A stretch of 64,000 nt of DNA from NORP240 sp965222175 (GTDB lineage Bacteria > Pseudomonadota > Gammaproteobacteria > Pseudomonadales > Pseudohongiellaceae): positions 620,001 to 684,000 of the forward strand of contig OZ244938.1 of NCBI GenBank assembly GCA_965222175.1. The letters run 5' to 3'. A model generated the notes under the pieces. That model was given only the letters and a program-made list of their open reading frames with translations, ran no database searches and was not told the origin of the DNA. Made by a program: the position numbers and the translations under genes. Positions 27,812 through 36,447 of the stretch are shown piece after piece. The number at the start of each line of letters is the position of its first letter. Position 1 is the stretch's first letter.

Positions 27812-28525
27812 ATGAGCTGGAAATTACACTACTTCGACACTGATCCGTTACTGGTGGATGAGTTGGCCGTGGAGATCGGCAGGGTTCTCCAGGCAGCCAT
27901 TGCCGGCAGGGGACAGGCCAGCCTGGCGGTGTCCGGAGGAAGTACGCCGGTGCCCCTGTTCCAGCGCCTCTCGGAAATCGATATCGACTGGGCGAAAGTC
28001 CTGATTACCCTGGTGGATGAACGTTGGGTGGATGAAGATCACCCGGACTCCAATGCGAGGCTGGTCAGGGAAAAGTTATTGCAGAACAGGGCGGTTTATG
28101 CACGCTTCCTTGGTCTGAAAACAGATTTTCCTGACCCCTTTGCGGCGGAATCCGATGTGCATGACCGTCTGTCCGCCCTGGGGTTGCCACTGGATGCGGT
28201 AGTGCTGGGAATGGGCCGGGATGGCCATACTGCCTCGTTTTTTGCTGGCGCCCGGGGGATCGACAAGGCGCTGGATCCCCGCGGCGTGCAGCTGTGCTGC
28301 GCCGTGGAGCCCGAGGCAGCACCTCATGCCCGCATGACACTTACCCTGCCTGTCATACTGGCCGCCAGGCATTGCTACCTGCACATTGTCGGGCAGGAAA
28401 AAAAGCAGGTGCTGGAGCAGGCGATAACCGAGGGCCTCGAAGGTGAACTTCCTGTTGCCCGGGTACTGCATGCACCGGGCTGCTGCCTGCAGATCTATCA
28501 CGCCAAAAGCGGAGAGAATCCATGA
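27812..28525 (+). CDS. pgl: 6-phosphogluconolactonase (DevB/SOL type)
   Basis: 237 residues. Hydrolyses 6-phosphogluconolactone to 6-phosphogluconate. Shows SLAVSGGSTPVPLFQRLSE near residue 39 (phosphate-binding), VLITLVDERWVDEDHPDSN near 70 and VVLGMGRDGHTASFFAG near 130, all marks of the NagB/SOL fold lactonase family. The stop overlaps the edd start by 4 bp (ATGA), so the two are translationally coupled. Full length and ordinary for the family. Confidence 0.95.
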   Translation: MSWKLHYFDTDPLLVDELAVEIGRVLQAAIAGRGQASLAVSGGSTPVPLFQRLSEIDIDWAKVLITLVDERWVDEDHPDSNARLVREKLLQNRAVYARFLGLKTDFPDPFAAESDVHDRLSALGLPLDAVVLGMGRDGHTASFFAGARGIDKALDPRGVQLCCAVEPEAAPHARMTLTLPVILAARHCYLHIVGQEKKQVLEQAITEGLEGELPVARVLHAPGCCLQIYHAKSGENP

Positions 28526-30348
28526 CAGACTATCACCCCGACCTGGCCAGGCTGACCGAGGAACTCACGGAGCGCAGCCGGTCCTCCCGCGCCGCCTACC
28601 TGGATCGACTGAAGCGGGCCCGGGACCAGGATCCGCCGCGTCGCAAACTTTCCTGTGGCAACCTGGCACACGGCTATGCCGCCTGTAATGCCAGCGACAA
28701 GCAGGCCATTCGCCTCATGGCAAGCGCCAACCTGGGAATCGTCACGGCCTACAACGATATGCTGTCGGCCCATCAACCCCTTGAGGACTATCCGCGACTG
28801 ATCAAGCAGTTCGCCAATGACCGGGGTTCCACGGCACAGGTAGCCGGCGGCGTTCCCGCCATGTGTGACGGTGTCACCCAGGGTCAGGTGGGCATGGAGC
28901 TGAGTCTGTTCAGTCGCGATACCATTGCCATGGCGACGGCCATCAGTCTCAGCCACAACCTGTTCGACGGCGCTGTTTGCCTGGGTGTGTGTGACAAGAT
29001 TGTGCCTGGCCTGCTTATTGGCGCCCTGCAGTTCGGACATCTGCCCATCGGCTTTATTCCGGCCGGTCCCATGCCTTCCGGTATTTCCAACAAGGAAAAA
29101 GCCAGGGTCAGGGAGCGGTATGCCGAGGGCAAGGCCACCAGGGAGGAGTTGCTGGACGCGGAATCCGCCTCCTATCACAGTCCAGGCACCTGCACGTTCT
29201 ACGGTACTGCCAACACCAACCAGATGCTGATGGAGATCATGGGCGTCCAGTTGCCGGGCTGTTCTTTCATCAACCCCACCGATCCGTTGCGCAAGCCGAC
29301 CATCAGGGCCACGGTGGACCGGATTATCGAGGTTGCCGGCAAACCGGACAGCGCCAGTCTTTCGGCTATTGTTTCCGAAGCGGCGATTATCAACGCCGGC
29401 GTTGCCCTGCTGGCAACCGGAGGTTCCACGAATCACACGTTACACCTGGTGGCTATTGCCAGGGCAGCGGGGATTCAGCTGCAGTGGCAGGACCTGGACA
29501 GAATTTCCAGACTGGTCCCACTGATAGTGCGTGTCTATCCCAATGGCGTGGAAGACATAAACAGTTTCCAGCATGCCGGTGGTACTGCATTCCTGGTCAG
29601 GGAATTACTGAATGCCGGTCTCCTGAACGACCGGGTACGCACTATTATGGGACCGGGCCTGTCCGCCTACACCCTGGCACCGGAACTGGCGGGCGTGGAG
29701 GGATTGCAGTGGAAAGAATGCGAGGGGGCCAGCAGGAACGAAGAGGTGCTGCGGCCGGCATCCAGCCCGTTCAGCCCGGAAGGTGGCCTGCGGCTGCTGA
29801 AAGGCAACCTGGGGGACAGCGTGATCAAGCTGTCTGCAGTCAAGCCGGAGCATCGTCGGGTCAAGGCTCCTTGTCGAATTTTTCACGATCAGCAAAGCAT
29901 GAAAGAGGCCTTCCAGCAACAGCAGCTGAACTGCGACTGTGTTGTCGTGGTCCGGTTCCAGGGTCCGCGGGCCAATGGCATGCCGGAGCTCCATCAACTG
30001 ACCCCTTACCTTGGCGTTTTACAGGACCGCGGTTACCGGGTGGCGCTGGTTACCGATGGCCGCATGTCGGGCGCGTCCGGCAAGGTGCCGGCGGCAATCC
30101 ACCTGTCTCCGGAAGCGTTGTCGGCAGGTCCCATTGCCCGGTTGCGGGATGGCGACGTGATTGAACTGGACGGTGAACAGGGCAGGCTCGAAGTGCTGGT
30201 GGACCAGGCAGAGTTTGCCGCCAGGGAAGCGGTGGTCCACGACCCCACCGGGCAGGATACAATGGGCCGCAACCTGTTCTCCTGCTTTCGGGACAGCGTG
30301 GGCATAGGCAGCGAAGGGGCTTCCGTATTCAATTTCGACAGCGAGTGA
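28522..30348 (+). CDS. edd: 6-phosphogluconate dehydratase
   Basis: 608 residues. Dehydrates 6-phosphogluconate to 2-keto-3-deoxy-6-phosphogluconate with an Fe-S cluster. Characteristic blocks are LGIVTAYNDMLSAHQPLEDYP, VAGGVPAMCDGVTQGQ, CDKIVPGLLIGAL, PGTCTFYGTANTNQMLMEIMG and LVTDGRMSGASGKVPAAIH. The cluster cysteines are in AMCDG, VCDKI and PGTCTFYG. Length and order match Edd rather than the amino-acid dehydratase IlvD. Second key step of the Entner-Doudoroff pathway; 24 bp separate it from eda. Confidence 0.96.
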   Translation: MTDYHPDLARLTEELTERSRSSRAAYLDRLKRARDQDPPRRKLSCGNLAHGYAACNASDKQAIRLMASANLGIVTAYNDMLSAHQPLEDYPRLIKQFANDRGSTAQVAGGVPAMCDGVTQGQVGMELSLFSRDTIAMATAISLSHNLFDGAVCLGVCDKIVPGLLIGALQFGHLPIGFIPAGPMPSGISNKEKARVRERYAEGKATREELLDAESASYHSPGTCTFYGTANTNQMLMEIMGVQLPGCSFINPTDPLRKPTIRATVDRIIEVAGKPDSASLSAIVSEAAIINAGVALLATGGSTNHTLHLVAIARAAGIQLQWQDLDRISRLVPLIVRVYPNGVEDINSFQHAGGTAFLVRELLNAGLLNDRVRTIMGPGLSAYTLAPELAGVEGLQWKECEGASRNEEVLRPASSPFSPEGGLRLLKGNLGDSVIKLSAVKPEHRRVKAPCRIFHDQQSMKEAFQQQQLNCDCVVVVRFQGPRANGMPELHQLTPYLGVLQDRGYRVALVTDGRMSGASGKVPAAIHLSPEALSAGPIARLRDGDVIELDGEQGRLEVLVDQAEFAAREAVVHDPTGQDTMGRNLFSCFRDSVGIGSEGASVFNFDSE

Positions 30349-30372
30349 TCAATCCCGGGGGGTTCAGGATAA

Positions 30373-31035
30373 ATGAACAGCACGGCAGGCAAAGCTGAAG
30401 GATCAACAGGCTCAACGGCAGATCTGCGTGAACTGCTGGCCTCGGTGCGGGTCATCCCGGTGCTCACCGTTCACCGGGTTGAAGACGGTCTGGCAGTCTG
30501 TACGGCGCTGCGGGCCGGAGGAATCAGGGCCGTCGAGATTACCCTGCGCACGCCAGAGGCGCTGGCGACCATCGAAGCCGTGCAACAGCAGTTCAACGAT
30601 TTACTGGTGGGGGCGGGAACGGTCAAAAACGTCAATGACCTGCGTGAGCTGAAGAGTCTGGAAATCGACTTTGCCGTCAGTCCGGGTTTTACCCGGCGAC
30701 TTTCCGATTGCGCTTTCGAACTGGATATACCGCTGTTGCCTGGTGTTGCAACGGCCTCGGAAGTGTTGTCAGGCCTGGAAGCGGGGCGTGATTTCTTCAA
30801 GCTGTTTCCGGCCGGTGCCGTCGGCGGGATTCCCCTGCTCAAATCCCTGGCCGCACCCCTGGCTGAAGTCAGTTTCTGTCCCACCGGGGGTATCAACGCG
30901 AACAACTTCAGAGACTACCTGGCGCTTCCCAACGTTACCTGTGTAGGCGGTTCCTGGATGGTGAGCAAGACGCTGATCGAGACGGAAAACTGGATTGACG
31001 TTGAACGCCTGAGCAGGGACTGCATCGACAGTTGA
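30373..31035 (+). CDS. eda: KDPG aldolase (2-dehydro-3-deoxyphosphogluconate aldolase)
   Basis: 220 residues. Splits 2-keto-3-deoxy-6-phosphogluconate into pyruvate and glyceraldehyde-3-phosphate. Visible are VIPVLTVHRVEDGLAVCTAL, GGIRAVEITLRTPEAL (with the conserved Glu), the Schiff-base lysine in DFFKLFPAGAVGG and the phosphate-binding FCPTGGINANNF. The N-terminus carries an extra, low-complexity stretch rich in Ser, Thr and Gly (MNSTAGKAEGSTGSTAD) before the conserved domain. Last gene of the zwf-pgl-edd-eda unit, convergent with glgA 18 bp away. Confidence 0.95.
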   Translation: MNSTAGKAEGSTGSTADLRELLASVRVIPVLTVHRVEDGLAVCTALRAGGIRAVEITLRTPEALATIEAVQQQFNDLLVGAGTVKNVNDLRELKSLEIDFAVSPGFTRRLSDCAFELDIPLLPGVATASEVLSGLEAGRDFFKLFPAGAVGGIPLLKSLAAPLAEVSFCPTGGINANNFRDYLALPNVTCVGGSWMVSKTLIETENWIDVERLSRDCIDS

Positions 31036-31051
31036 AGCCACAATGGCTCAA
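31032..31051. terminator. Hairpin shared by convergent eda and glgA
   Basis: TTGAAGCCA (31032-31040) can pair with TGGCTCAA (31044-31051) with one bulged A and a 3-base loop. It overlaps the eda stop and fills the 18-bp gap before the glgA stop, so it may act on both strands. No U-tract. Confidence 0.35.
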
Positions 31052-31053
31052 CC

Positions 31054-32604
31054 TCAGCGCAGTCGATAGAGTCGGGTGAGATACTGCGTAATGGACTTGT
31101 CCCAGGTAAAACGGGCCGCGGCCGCGGCTTTCACTATGTCATTCCACGCTTCCGGCTGTCCACGATACAGCGTCATGGCCCGCTGCAGGGCGATAAGCAG
31201 GTTATATTGCTTGTCGGTCAGTGATTCACCACCAAAGGTGAACCCGTTTTTGCCATCAATCACGGTGTCTTTGAGACCACCGACACCGTGGACCAGGCAC
31301 GGTACGCCGGCGCGCATGGCCAGCATCTGGCTGATGCCACAGGGTTCGTATATGCTGGGCATGACAAACAGGTCGCCGAAACCATAGAGGGCGGCGGACA
31401 GCTCTTCGGCATAACCGTCCAGGTAAAGGAAATTATCGTGCTGCTGCATGATGCGGGTGAAAAACCGCGAGTAGGCAGGATCGCCACTGCCCAGCATGAT
31501 GAACGAGCCGGGGTTCAGGCGGTTCAGCATAAGCTCCATGGTAGAACTGTCCCCCATGTTTTGTACCATAAGATACAGTTTCTGCGAGGTAAGCCGGCCG
31601 ATTGACACCAGGTTGGGTCTTTCCGGGCCCTGTTGGTTGCGCCATTGATTCAGTCTGCGCAGAGCGAAATAGTGAGCTTGCTGATTACCCTTTTCCGCAG
31701 TGACCCAGCGGTCCAGGCTGTCCTCCATCAGCTCCCACACCGTTCCGGCAGCCGTCCTGTTCGGTGGCCTGTCGTATTCACAGCCATTGAGAATACCCAG
31801 TAGCCTCCCTTCGCGGTCGGCGCGCTGCAGATCATGCTCCAGTCCCTCGCCGCCGACCCGTCCCTCTGTCCAGTTGCTGGGTCTGAGGATCTCCCTGGCG
31901 TAAGTCGGGGAAACGGTGTGCACCCGATCCGCCAGGTTTATCCCGGTACGCATAAGGTTGATACAGTCGGCATGGAAGGGGTCGGCAATGGCCTGGTAAT
32001 TGTACGAGAGCCCGGGAAACCAGCTTTCCAGCGCAGACTGCACACCCCGCAGGGGCCTGACACCCTGTAGTGAAAGGTTGTGTATGGTAAACACGGCGTC
32101 CTTCTGGCGAAGCCTGGCATACGCCGGATCGAAGGCGCGCAGCAATAACAGTGTCGCGGCATGCCAGTCATGACAATGCAGAACGTCGAATGGCGGGATA
32201 ATTTCTTTCTTCAGTACTTCTGCCACGGCCACGCAGAACAGGGCGAACTTGTGCGCATCGGTGGCAAAGGGTCCGGCGCCGTCATCAATATAGATTCGGC
32301 CGGCGCCCGCCGCTGAAAACAGCGGATGTTCCAGTATCAGGTGATTGACGCCGGGGATGTCGGAGGGTGCCTTGACTGCAAAAACGGTCAGCTGTTCCCT
32401 GATACCACAGAACCTGACGTTGACGGTTGCCAGCTGGTGGGCATTGGTACCGGTGGCAAAACTGCCATATCCCGGGGTTATAACGGAGACACTGCATCCC
32501 GCCCTGGCCAGCCCCAGGGGCAGATCGCGAATTACATCGCCGAGCCCGCCCACCTTACCATTGGGCAAGGCATCATTTTCAGCCGCTACCTGTACTACGT
32601 GCAT
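31054..32604 (-). CDS. glgA: Glycogen synthase (ADP-glucose)
   Basis: 516 residues, GT5. Extends alpha-1,4-glucan from ADP-glucose. The N-terminus has the ADP-glucose-binding KVGGLGDVIRDLPLGLARAG; the middle has HDWHAATLLLLRAFDPAY and TIHNLSLQGVRPL; the C-terminal half has VSIGRLTSQKLYLM and MPSIYEPCGISQMLAMRAGVPCLVHGVGGLKDTV, the donor-site block with the conserved Glu. The synthase is a little longer than E. coli GlgA (477). It is the last gene of the glk-malQ-glgB-glgX-glgP-glgC-glgA unit, 46 bp after glgC. Confidence 0.95.
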   Translation of the reverse strand: MHVVQVAAENDALPNGKVGGLGDVIRDLPLGLARAGCSVSVITPGYGSFATGTNAHQLATVNVRFCGIREQLTVFAVKAPSDIPGVNHLILEHPLFSAAGAGRIYIDDGAGPFATDAHKFALFCVAVAEVLKKEIIPPFDVLHCHDWHAATLLLLRAFDPAYARLRQKDAVFTIHNLSLQGVRPLRGVQSALESWFPGLSYNYQAIADPFHADCINLMRTGINLADRVHTVSPTYAREILRPSNWTEGRVGGEGLEHDLQRADREGRLLGILNGCEYDRPPNRTAAGTVWELMEDSLDRWVTAEKGNQQAHYFALRRLNQWRNQQGPERPNLVSIGRLTSQKLYLMVQNMGDSSTMELMLNRLNPGSFIMLGSGDPAYSRFFTRIMQQHDNFLYLDGYAEELSAALYGFGDLFVMPSIYEPCGISQMLAMRAGVPCLVHGVGGLKDTVIDGKNGFTFGGESLTDKQYNLLIALQRAMTLYRGQPEAWNDIVKAAAAARFTWDKSITQYLTRLYRLR

Positions 32605-32650
32605 CGCTGCATTCCCTGCAAGAATTGATCAGTGTCGTCGGCAATGGGGG

Positions 32651-33913
32651 TCAGATCACTTCCTGGCCCAGGGATTTTGGGGTTACCAGCGTAACGCCTG
32701 CGTCGGTAACGCGGAATCCCTGGCGTCGGTCCTCTTCCGGGTCCACGCCGATGGATATTCCTTCCGGGATATCGCAAGCCCGGTCGATGATCACTTTTTT
32801 TAACTGAGCGTTCCGGCCAACGTTGACCTCCGGTAGTATCACCGAATCTTCAACATAGGCATAGGAATTGATTCGCACACTGGAAAAAATTACCGAATGG
32901 CGAACTGTCGCCCCGGAAATGATAACCCCCCCGGCAACCATGGAGTCCAGCGCCTGGCCCCGGCGTTCTTCGTCATCGAACACGAACTTGGCTGGCGGCA
33001 ATTGTTCCTGGAAAGTCCAGATGGGCCAGCGCCGGTCATACAGGTTCAGTGGCGGAGTCGGTTGTACCAGTTCCATATTGGCTTTCCAGTAGGCATCCAG
33101 GGTGCCGACGTCACGCCAGTATGGCTGAACTTCGGCATCCGGGTCTTTGAACTCGTAGGCATAAACGCGGTGTTCGCTGATGATGGACGGAATAATGTTC
33201 TTGCCGAAATCGTGCTCCGACGACTGGTCGGTGGAATCATGCAGCAACTGCTCGAACAGAAAATCGGCGTTAAACACGTAGTTGCCCATGCTTGCCAGGC
33301 AATAGCCCGGTTTATTCGGCAGTTCCGCCGGTGTAGCCGGTTTTTCGTTGAAGTCGACGATGCGGTTGGCTTCGTCCACCGTCATGACGCCGTAGGAATT
33401 GGCTGCTTCGTCCAGCGGGACCACCATGCAGGATACCGTCATATCGGCGTTGATCTCGGCATGGTAGGCAAGCATGTCCCCGTAATCCTGACGATAGACG
33501 TGGTCGCCGGACAGGATCAGCACATACTGTGGTATTTCGTCACGGATAATGTCCAGGTTCTGGTACACGGCATCGGCGGTGCCCAGGTACCAGTTTTCCG
33601 AGTAGCGTTGTGAAGCCGGTAAAATCTCCACGCCTTCGCCAAGTTCCTTCTTGAAATGACCCCAACCGCGAACCAGGTGCTTGACCAGGGAATGGGATTT
33701 ATATTGCGTGACCACGCCGACGCGACGCACACCGGAATTGATGCAGTTGGACAGCGGGAAGTCGATAATCCGGAATTTCCCACCGAAGTACAGCGCCGGC
33801 TTGGCCCGCCAGTCGGTGAGCTCGTGCAGCCGGGAGCCCCGACCACCGGCCAGGATCAAGGCATACGTGTCCCGGGTTAACTTACTGACGAAACGTGGCG
33901 CTGTTGCATACAT
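32651..33913 (-). CDS. glgC: Glucose-1-phosphate adenylyltransferase (ADP-glucose pyrophosphorylase)
   Basis: 420 residues. Makes ADP-glucose from glucose-1-phosphate and ATP, the committed step of glycogen synthesis. Shows the nucleotide loop ALILAGGRGSRLHELTDWRAKPALYFGG, FRIIDFPLSNCINSG, the metal Asp in ILSGDHVYRQDYG, the glucose-1-phosphate lysine in VDFNEKPATPAEL and a C-terminal left-handed helix domain (SYAYVEDSVILPEVNVGRNAQL). Usual length for the bacterial GlgC group. It lies between glgP and glgA. ADP-glucose made here is also a possible donor for GpgS of the glucosylglycerate operon; that is inference. Confidence 0.96.
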   Translation of the reverse strand: MYATAPRFVSKLTRDTYALILAGGRGSRLHELTDWRAKPALYFGGKFRIIDFPLSNCINSGVRRVGVVTQYKSHSLVKHLVRGWGHFKKELGEGVEILPASQRYSENWYLGTADAVYQNLDIIRDEIPQYVLILSGDHVYRQDYGDMLAYHAEINADMTVSCMVVPLDEAANSYGVMTVDEANRIVDFNEKPATPAELPNKPGYCLASMGNYVFNADFLFEQLLHDSTDQSSEHDFGKNIIPSIISEHRVYAYEFKDPDAEVQPYWRDVGTLDAYWKANMELVQPTPPLNLYDRRWPIWTFQEQLPPAKFVFDDEERRGQALDSMVAGGVIISGATVRHSVIFSSVRINSYAYVEDSVILPEVNVGRNAQLKKVIIDRACDIPEGISIGVDPEEDRRQGFRVTDAGVTLVTPKSLGQEVI

Positions 33914-33954
33914 GATGGTCTTACCCGATTGTAGTTATTGTGGAGGTAACGGAT

Positions 33955-36447
33955 TCAGGCTCCCTGAAGGTCTTTCGGATCGAGCTTCCAGATTTCACCG
34001 GCATATTCCCGTATCGTCCTGTCACTGGAAAAATGGCCGCTGGCGGCGGTGTTCAGAACGCTTTTCCGGGCCCATTCATCGGGCTTGCTGTACAACTGCG
34101 ACACTGCCCTCTGCGCGTCCACGAAGGCTCGAAAGTCCGCCGCGGTCATCCACTGGTCGTGATTGCTGCGAATACCGCGACAGATCGGTTCGAAAATGCC
34201 AGATTCACCGAGATCAAACAAGCCCTTTTCCAGCATGGTCATGACCGTGGACAGGTCGCTGTCTGCAGTAATGATCTCGTTGGGGCGGTAGTCCTTGCGT
34301 TTTTCCGCGACTTCATCGGCGTTCAGGCCGAACAGGAAGAAATTGTCTTCACCCACGGCTTCCCTGATTTCGATATTGGCACCATCCAACGTGCCGATGG
34401 TCAACGCGCCGTTCATCATGAATTTCATGTTGCCGGTACCGGATGCTTCCTTGCCCGCCGTCGAGATCTGTTCGGACAGGTCAGCGGCGGCACAGATTAC
34501 TTCCATGGCGGTCACATTGTAGTCGGGCAGAAAGGCCATGCGCAGCAGTCCTGCCGTTGCCGGATCGCCATTGACAGTGCTGGCCACGTTGTTTATCAGC
34601 TTGATGATCAGCTTGGCCATTTCATAGCCCGGTGCGGCCTTGCCGCCAAGGAGTACGCAGCGCGGCGTGAAGCCCTCGGTGTCGCCCTTGAGAATCCGGT
34701 CATAGAGGTGAATAACATGCAGCACGTTAAGCAGCTGACGCTTGTATTCGTGTATTCTTTTGACCTGGATATCGAACAACATGCCGGTGTCGAACCCGAT
34801 GCCGCAACGGCCTTCCACCAGCCGGGCCAACGCTTCCTTGTTGGTCCGCTTGACCTGCATCCAGCGCCGCCTGAATTCCGCATTTTCGGCAAACGGTGCA
34901 AGTTGCTCCAGTTCCGTCAGGTCGCGCCGCCAGGAACCATCGATTGCTTCTTCGATCAGTGTCGCCAGCCCCGGATTGCAGAAAGCCAGCCAGCGCCTTG
35001 GCGTTACCCCATTGGTCTTATTATTGAATTTTTCCGGCCAGAGTTCATAAAAGTGTTTGAACAGGCCCCGCTTCAGCAATTCGGTATGCAGTGCGGCAAC
35101 ACCGTTTACCGAAAAACTGCCAACAATTGCCAGATGGGCCATGCGCACGGTATTTCCCTGCTCATCGATAATTGACATGGCCTGCTGTCGACCGTCGTCG
35201 CCGGGCCAGCGGTTGGCGACGTCATGCAGGAACCGGGCATTGATCTCGAGAATGATTTCCAGCAGCCGTGGCAGCATGTCTCTGAACAGGTCCACCGACC
35301 ACACTTCAAGCGCTTCCGGCAACAGCGTGTGGTTGGTGTATGCCATGGTGGCAGAAGTGATTTCCCAGGACCGGGTCCAGGCCAGCGCGTAGTCATCCAC
35401 CAGCAGGCGCATAAGCTCGGCAATGGCGATGGCCGGATGGGTATCGTTCAATTGAAAGCAGTTTTTCTCGGCAAAGCTGCTGAAATCCAGCCCGTTGACA
35501 TTCACCCAGCGGGACAGGACATCCTGCAGGCTGGCCGAAGTCAGGAAATACTGCTGACGCAGGCGCAGTACCTTGCCGTTTTCGCTGGCGTCGTTGGGAT
35601 AGAGAACCATGGAAATCTGTTCTGCGGCATTCTTGGTGGCCACCGCCTCGGTATAGCTACCGGCATTGAACTCATCGAGATCGAACTCCTCGGTGGCAGC
35701 AGATTTCCACAGCCTCAGGGTGTTGACCACGTCGTTCCTGAACCCCGGCACCGGCATGTCGAAGGGAATGGCCAGGACGTCGTGGGTACCGACCCAGCGT
35801 ACATGGCGTTTCCCCCGGGTATCCACGTCCACCGTGGTGTGACCGAAAAATTTTACCACCCTGGTATCCTGGGGTGCTTCGAAAAGCCAGGGATTGCCGT
35901 TCTTGAGCCACTGGTCGGGCTGCTCCACCTGGTAGCCGTCCCGGATCCGCTGGCGGAACATGCCGTAGTCGTACAGAATGCCGTAACCGGTAACCGGCAG
36001 GCTCAGCGATGCACAGCTGTCAAGAAAGCAGGCTGCCAGTCTACCCAGTCCACCATTCCCCAGGCCGGCGTCCCGCTCTTCGGTAGCGAGTTCCTCCAGT
36101 GAAACACTGTATTCGTGCAAGGCAGCCCGCAGCTGCTGGTCCATGTCCAGGTTCATGACCGCGTTATTCAATGCCCGGCCCATGAGGAATTCCAGGGACA
36201 GGTAGGCGACGCGTTTCGGTCTTTCCCGGGTGTGCCGGTCCCGGGTTTCCCGCCAGCGCTCTACCAGGCGATCTCGCACGGCCAGGGCAGCCGCGGTATA
36301 GAGGTATAGATGGCTCTTATTGGATCTGTCTCTGCCCAGGGTCAGGTGCAGATGACGCTGCAGATCACTGGCGAAACTGTCCTTGTCCATTCCCAGCCAG
36401 CGATGGGAATCGTCTGCCAGGTTCCTGGCTGTATCATGGTCACTCAT
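33955..36447 (-). CDS. glgP: Glycogen phosphorylase
   Basis: 830 residues, GT35. Releases glucose-1-phosphate from glycogen ends using pyridoxal phosphate. Markers are YLSLEFLMGRALNNAVMNL near residue 80, GLGNGGLGRLAACFLDS near 130, QLNDTHPAIAIAELMRLL, RRWLAFCNPGL, and the PLP-lysine block EASGTGNMKFMMNGALTIGTLDGANIEI. Length and architecture match E. coli GlgP/MalP. The start overlaps glgX by 8 bp and it precedes glgC by 41 bp. Freed glucose-1-phosphate needs a phosphoglucomutase to reach the Entner-Doudoroff path; none is in the window. Confidence 0.96.
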   Translation of the reverse strand: MSDHDTARNLADDSHRWLGMDKDSFASDLQRHLHLTLGRDRSNKSHLYLYTAAALAVRDRLVERWRETRDRHTRERPKRVAYLSLEFLMGRALNNAVMNLDMDQQLRAALHEYSVSLEELATEERDAGLGNGGLGRLAACFLDSCASLSLPVTGYGILYDYGMFRQRIRDGYQVEQPDQWLKNGNPWLFEAPQDTRVVKFFGHTTVDVDTRGKRHVRWVGTHDVLAIPFDMPVPGFRNDVVNTLRLWKSAATEEFDLDEFNAGSYTEAVATKNAAEQISMVLYPNDASENGKVLRLRQQYFLTSASLQDVLSRWVNVNGLDFSSFAEKNCFQLNDTHPAIAIAELMRLLVDDYALAWTRSWEITSATMAYTNHTLLPEALEVWSVDLFRDMLPRLLEIILEINARFLHDVANRWPGDDGRQQAMSIIDEQGNTVRMAHLAIVGSFSVNGVAALHTELLKRGLFKHFYELWPEKFNNKTNGVTPRRWLAFCNPGLATLIEEAIDGSWRRDLTELEQLAPFAENAEFRRRWMQVKRTNKEALARLVEGRCGIGFDTGMLFDIQVKRIHEYKRQLLNVLHVIHLYDRILKGDTEGFTPRCVLLGGKAAPGYEMAKLIIKLINNVASTVNGDPATAGLLRMAFLPDYNVTAMEVICAAADLSEQISTAGKEASGTGNMKFMMNGALTIGTLDGANIEIREAVGEDNFFLFGLNADEVAEKRKDYRPNEIITADSDLSTVMTMLEKGLFDLGESGIFEPICRGIRSNHDQWMTAADFRAFVDAQRAVSQLYSKPDEWARKSVLNTAASGHFSSDRTIREYAGEIWKLDPKDLQGA

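Noticed and set aside
33940..35175. Long antisense open frame of 411 codons opposite glgP
   Set aside because: It mirrors glgP in a G+C-rich region, has no conserved motif and no ribosome site; glgP is intact and unmistakable.
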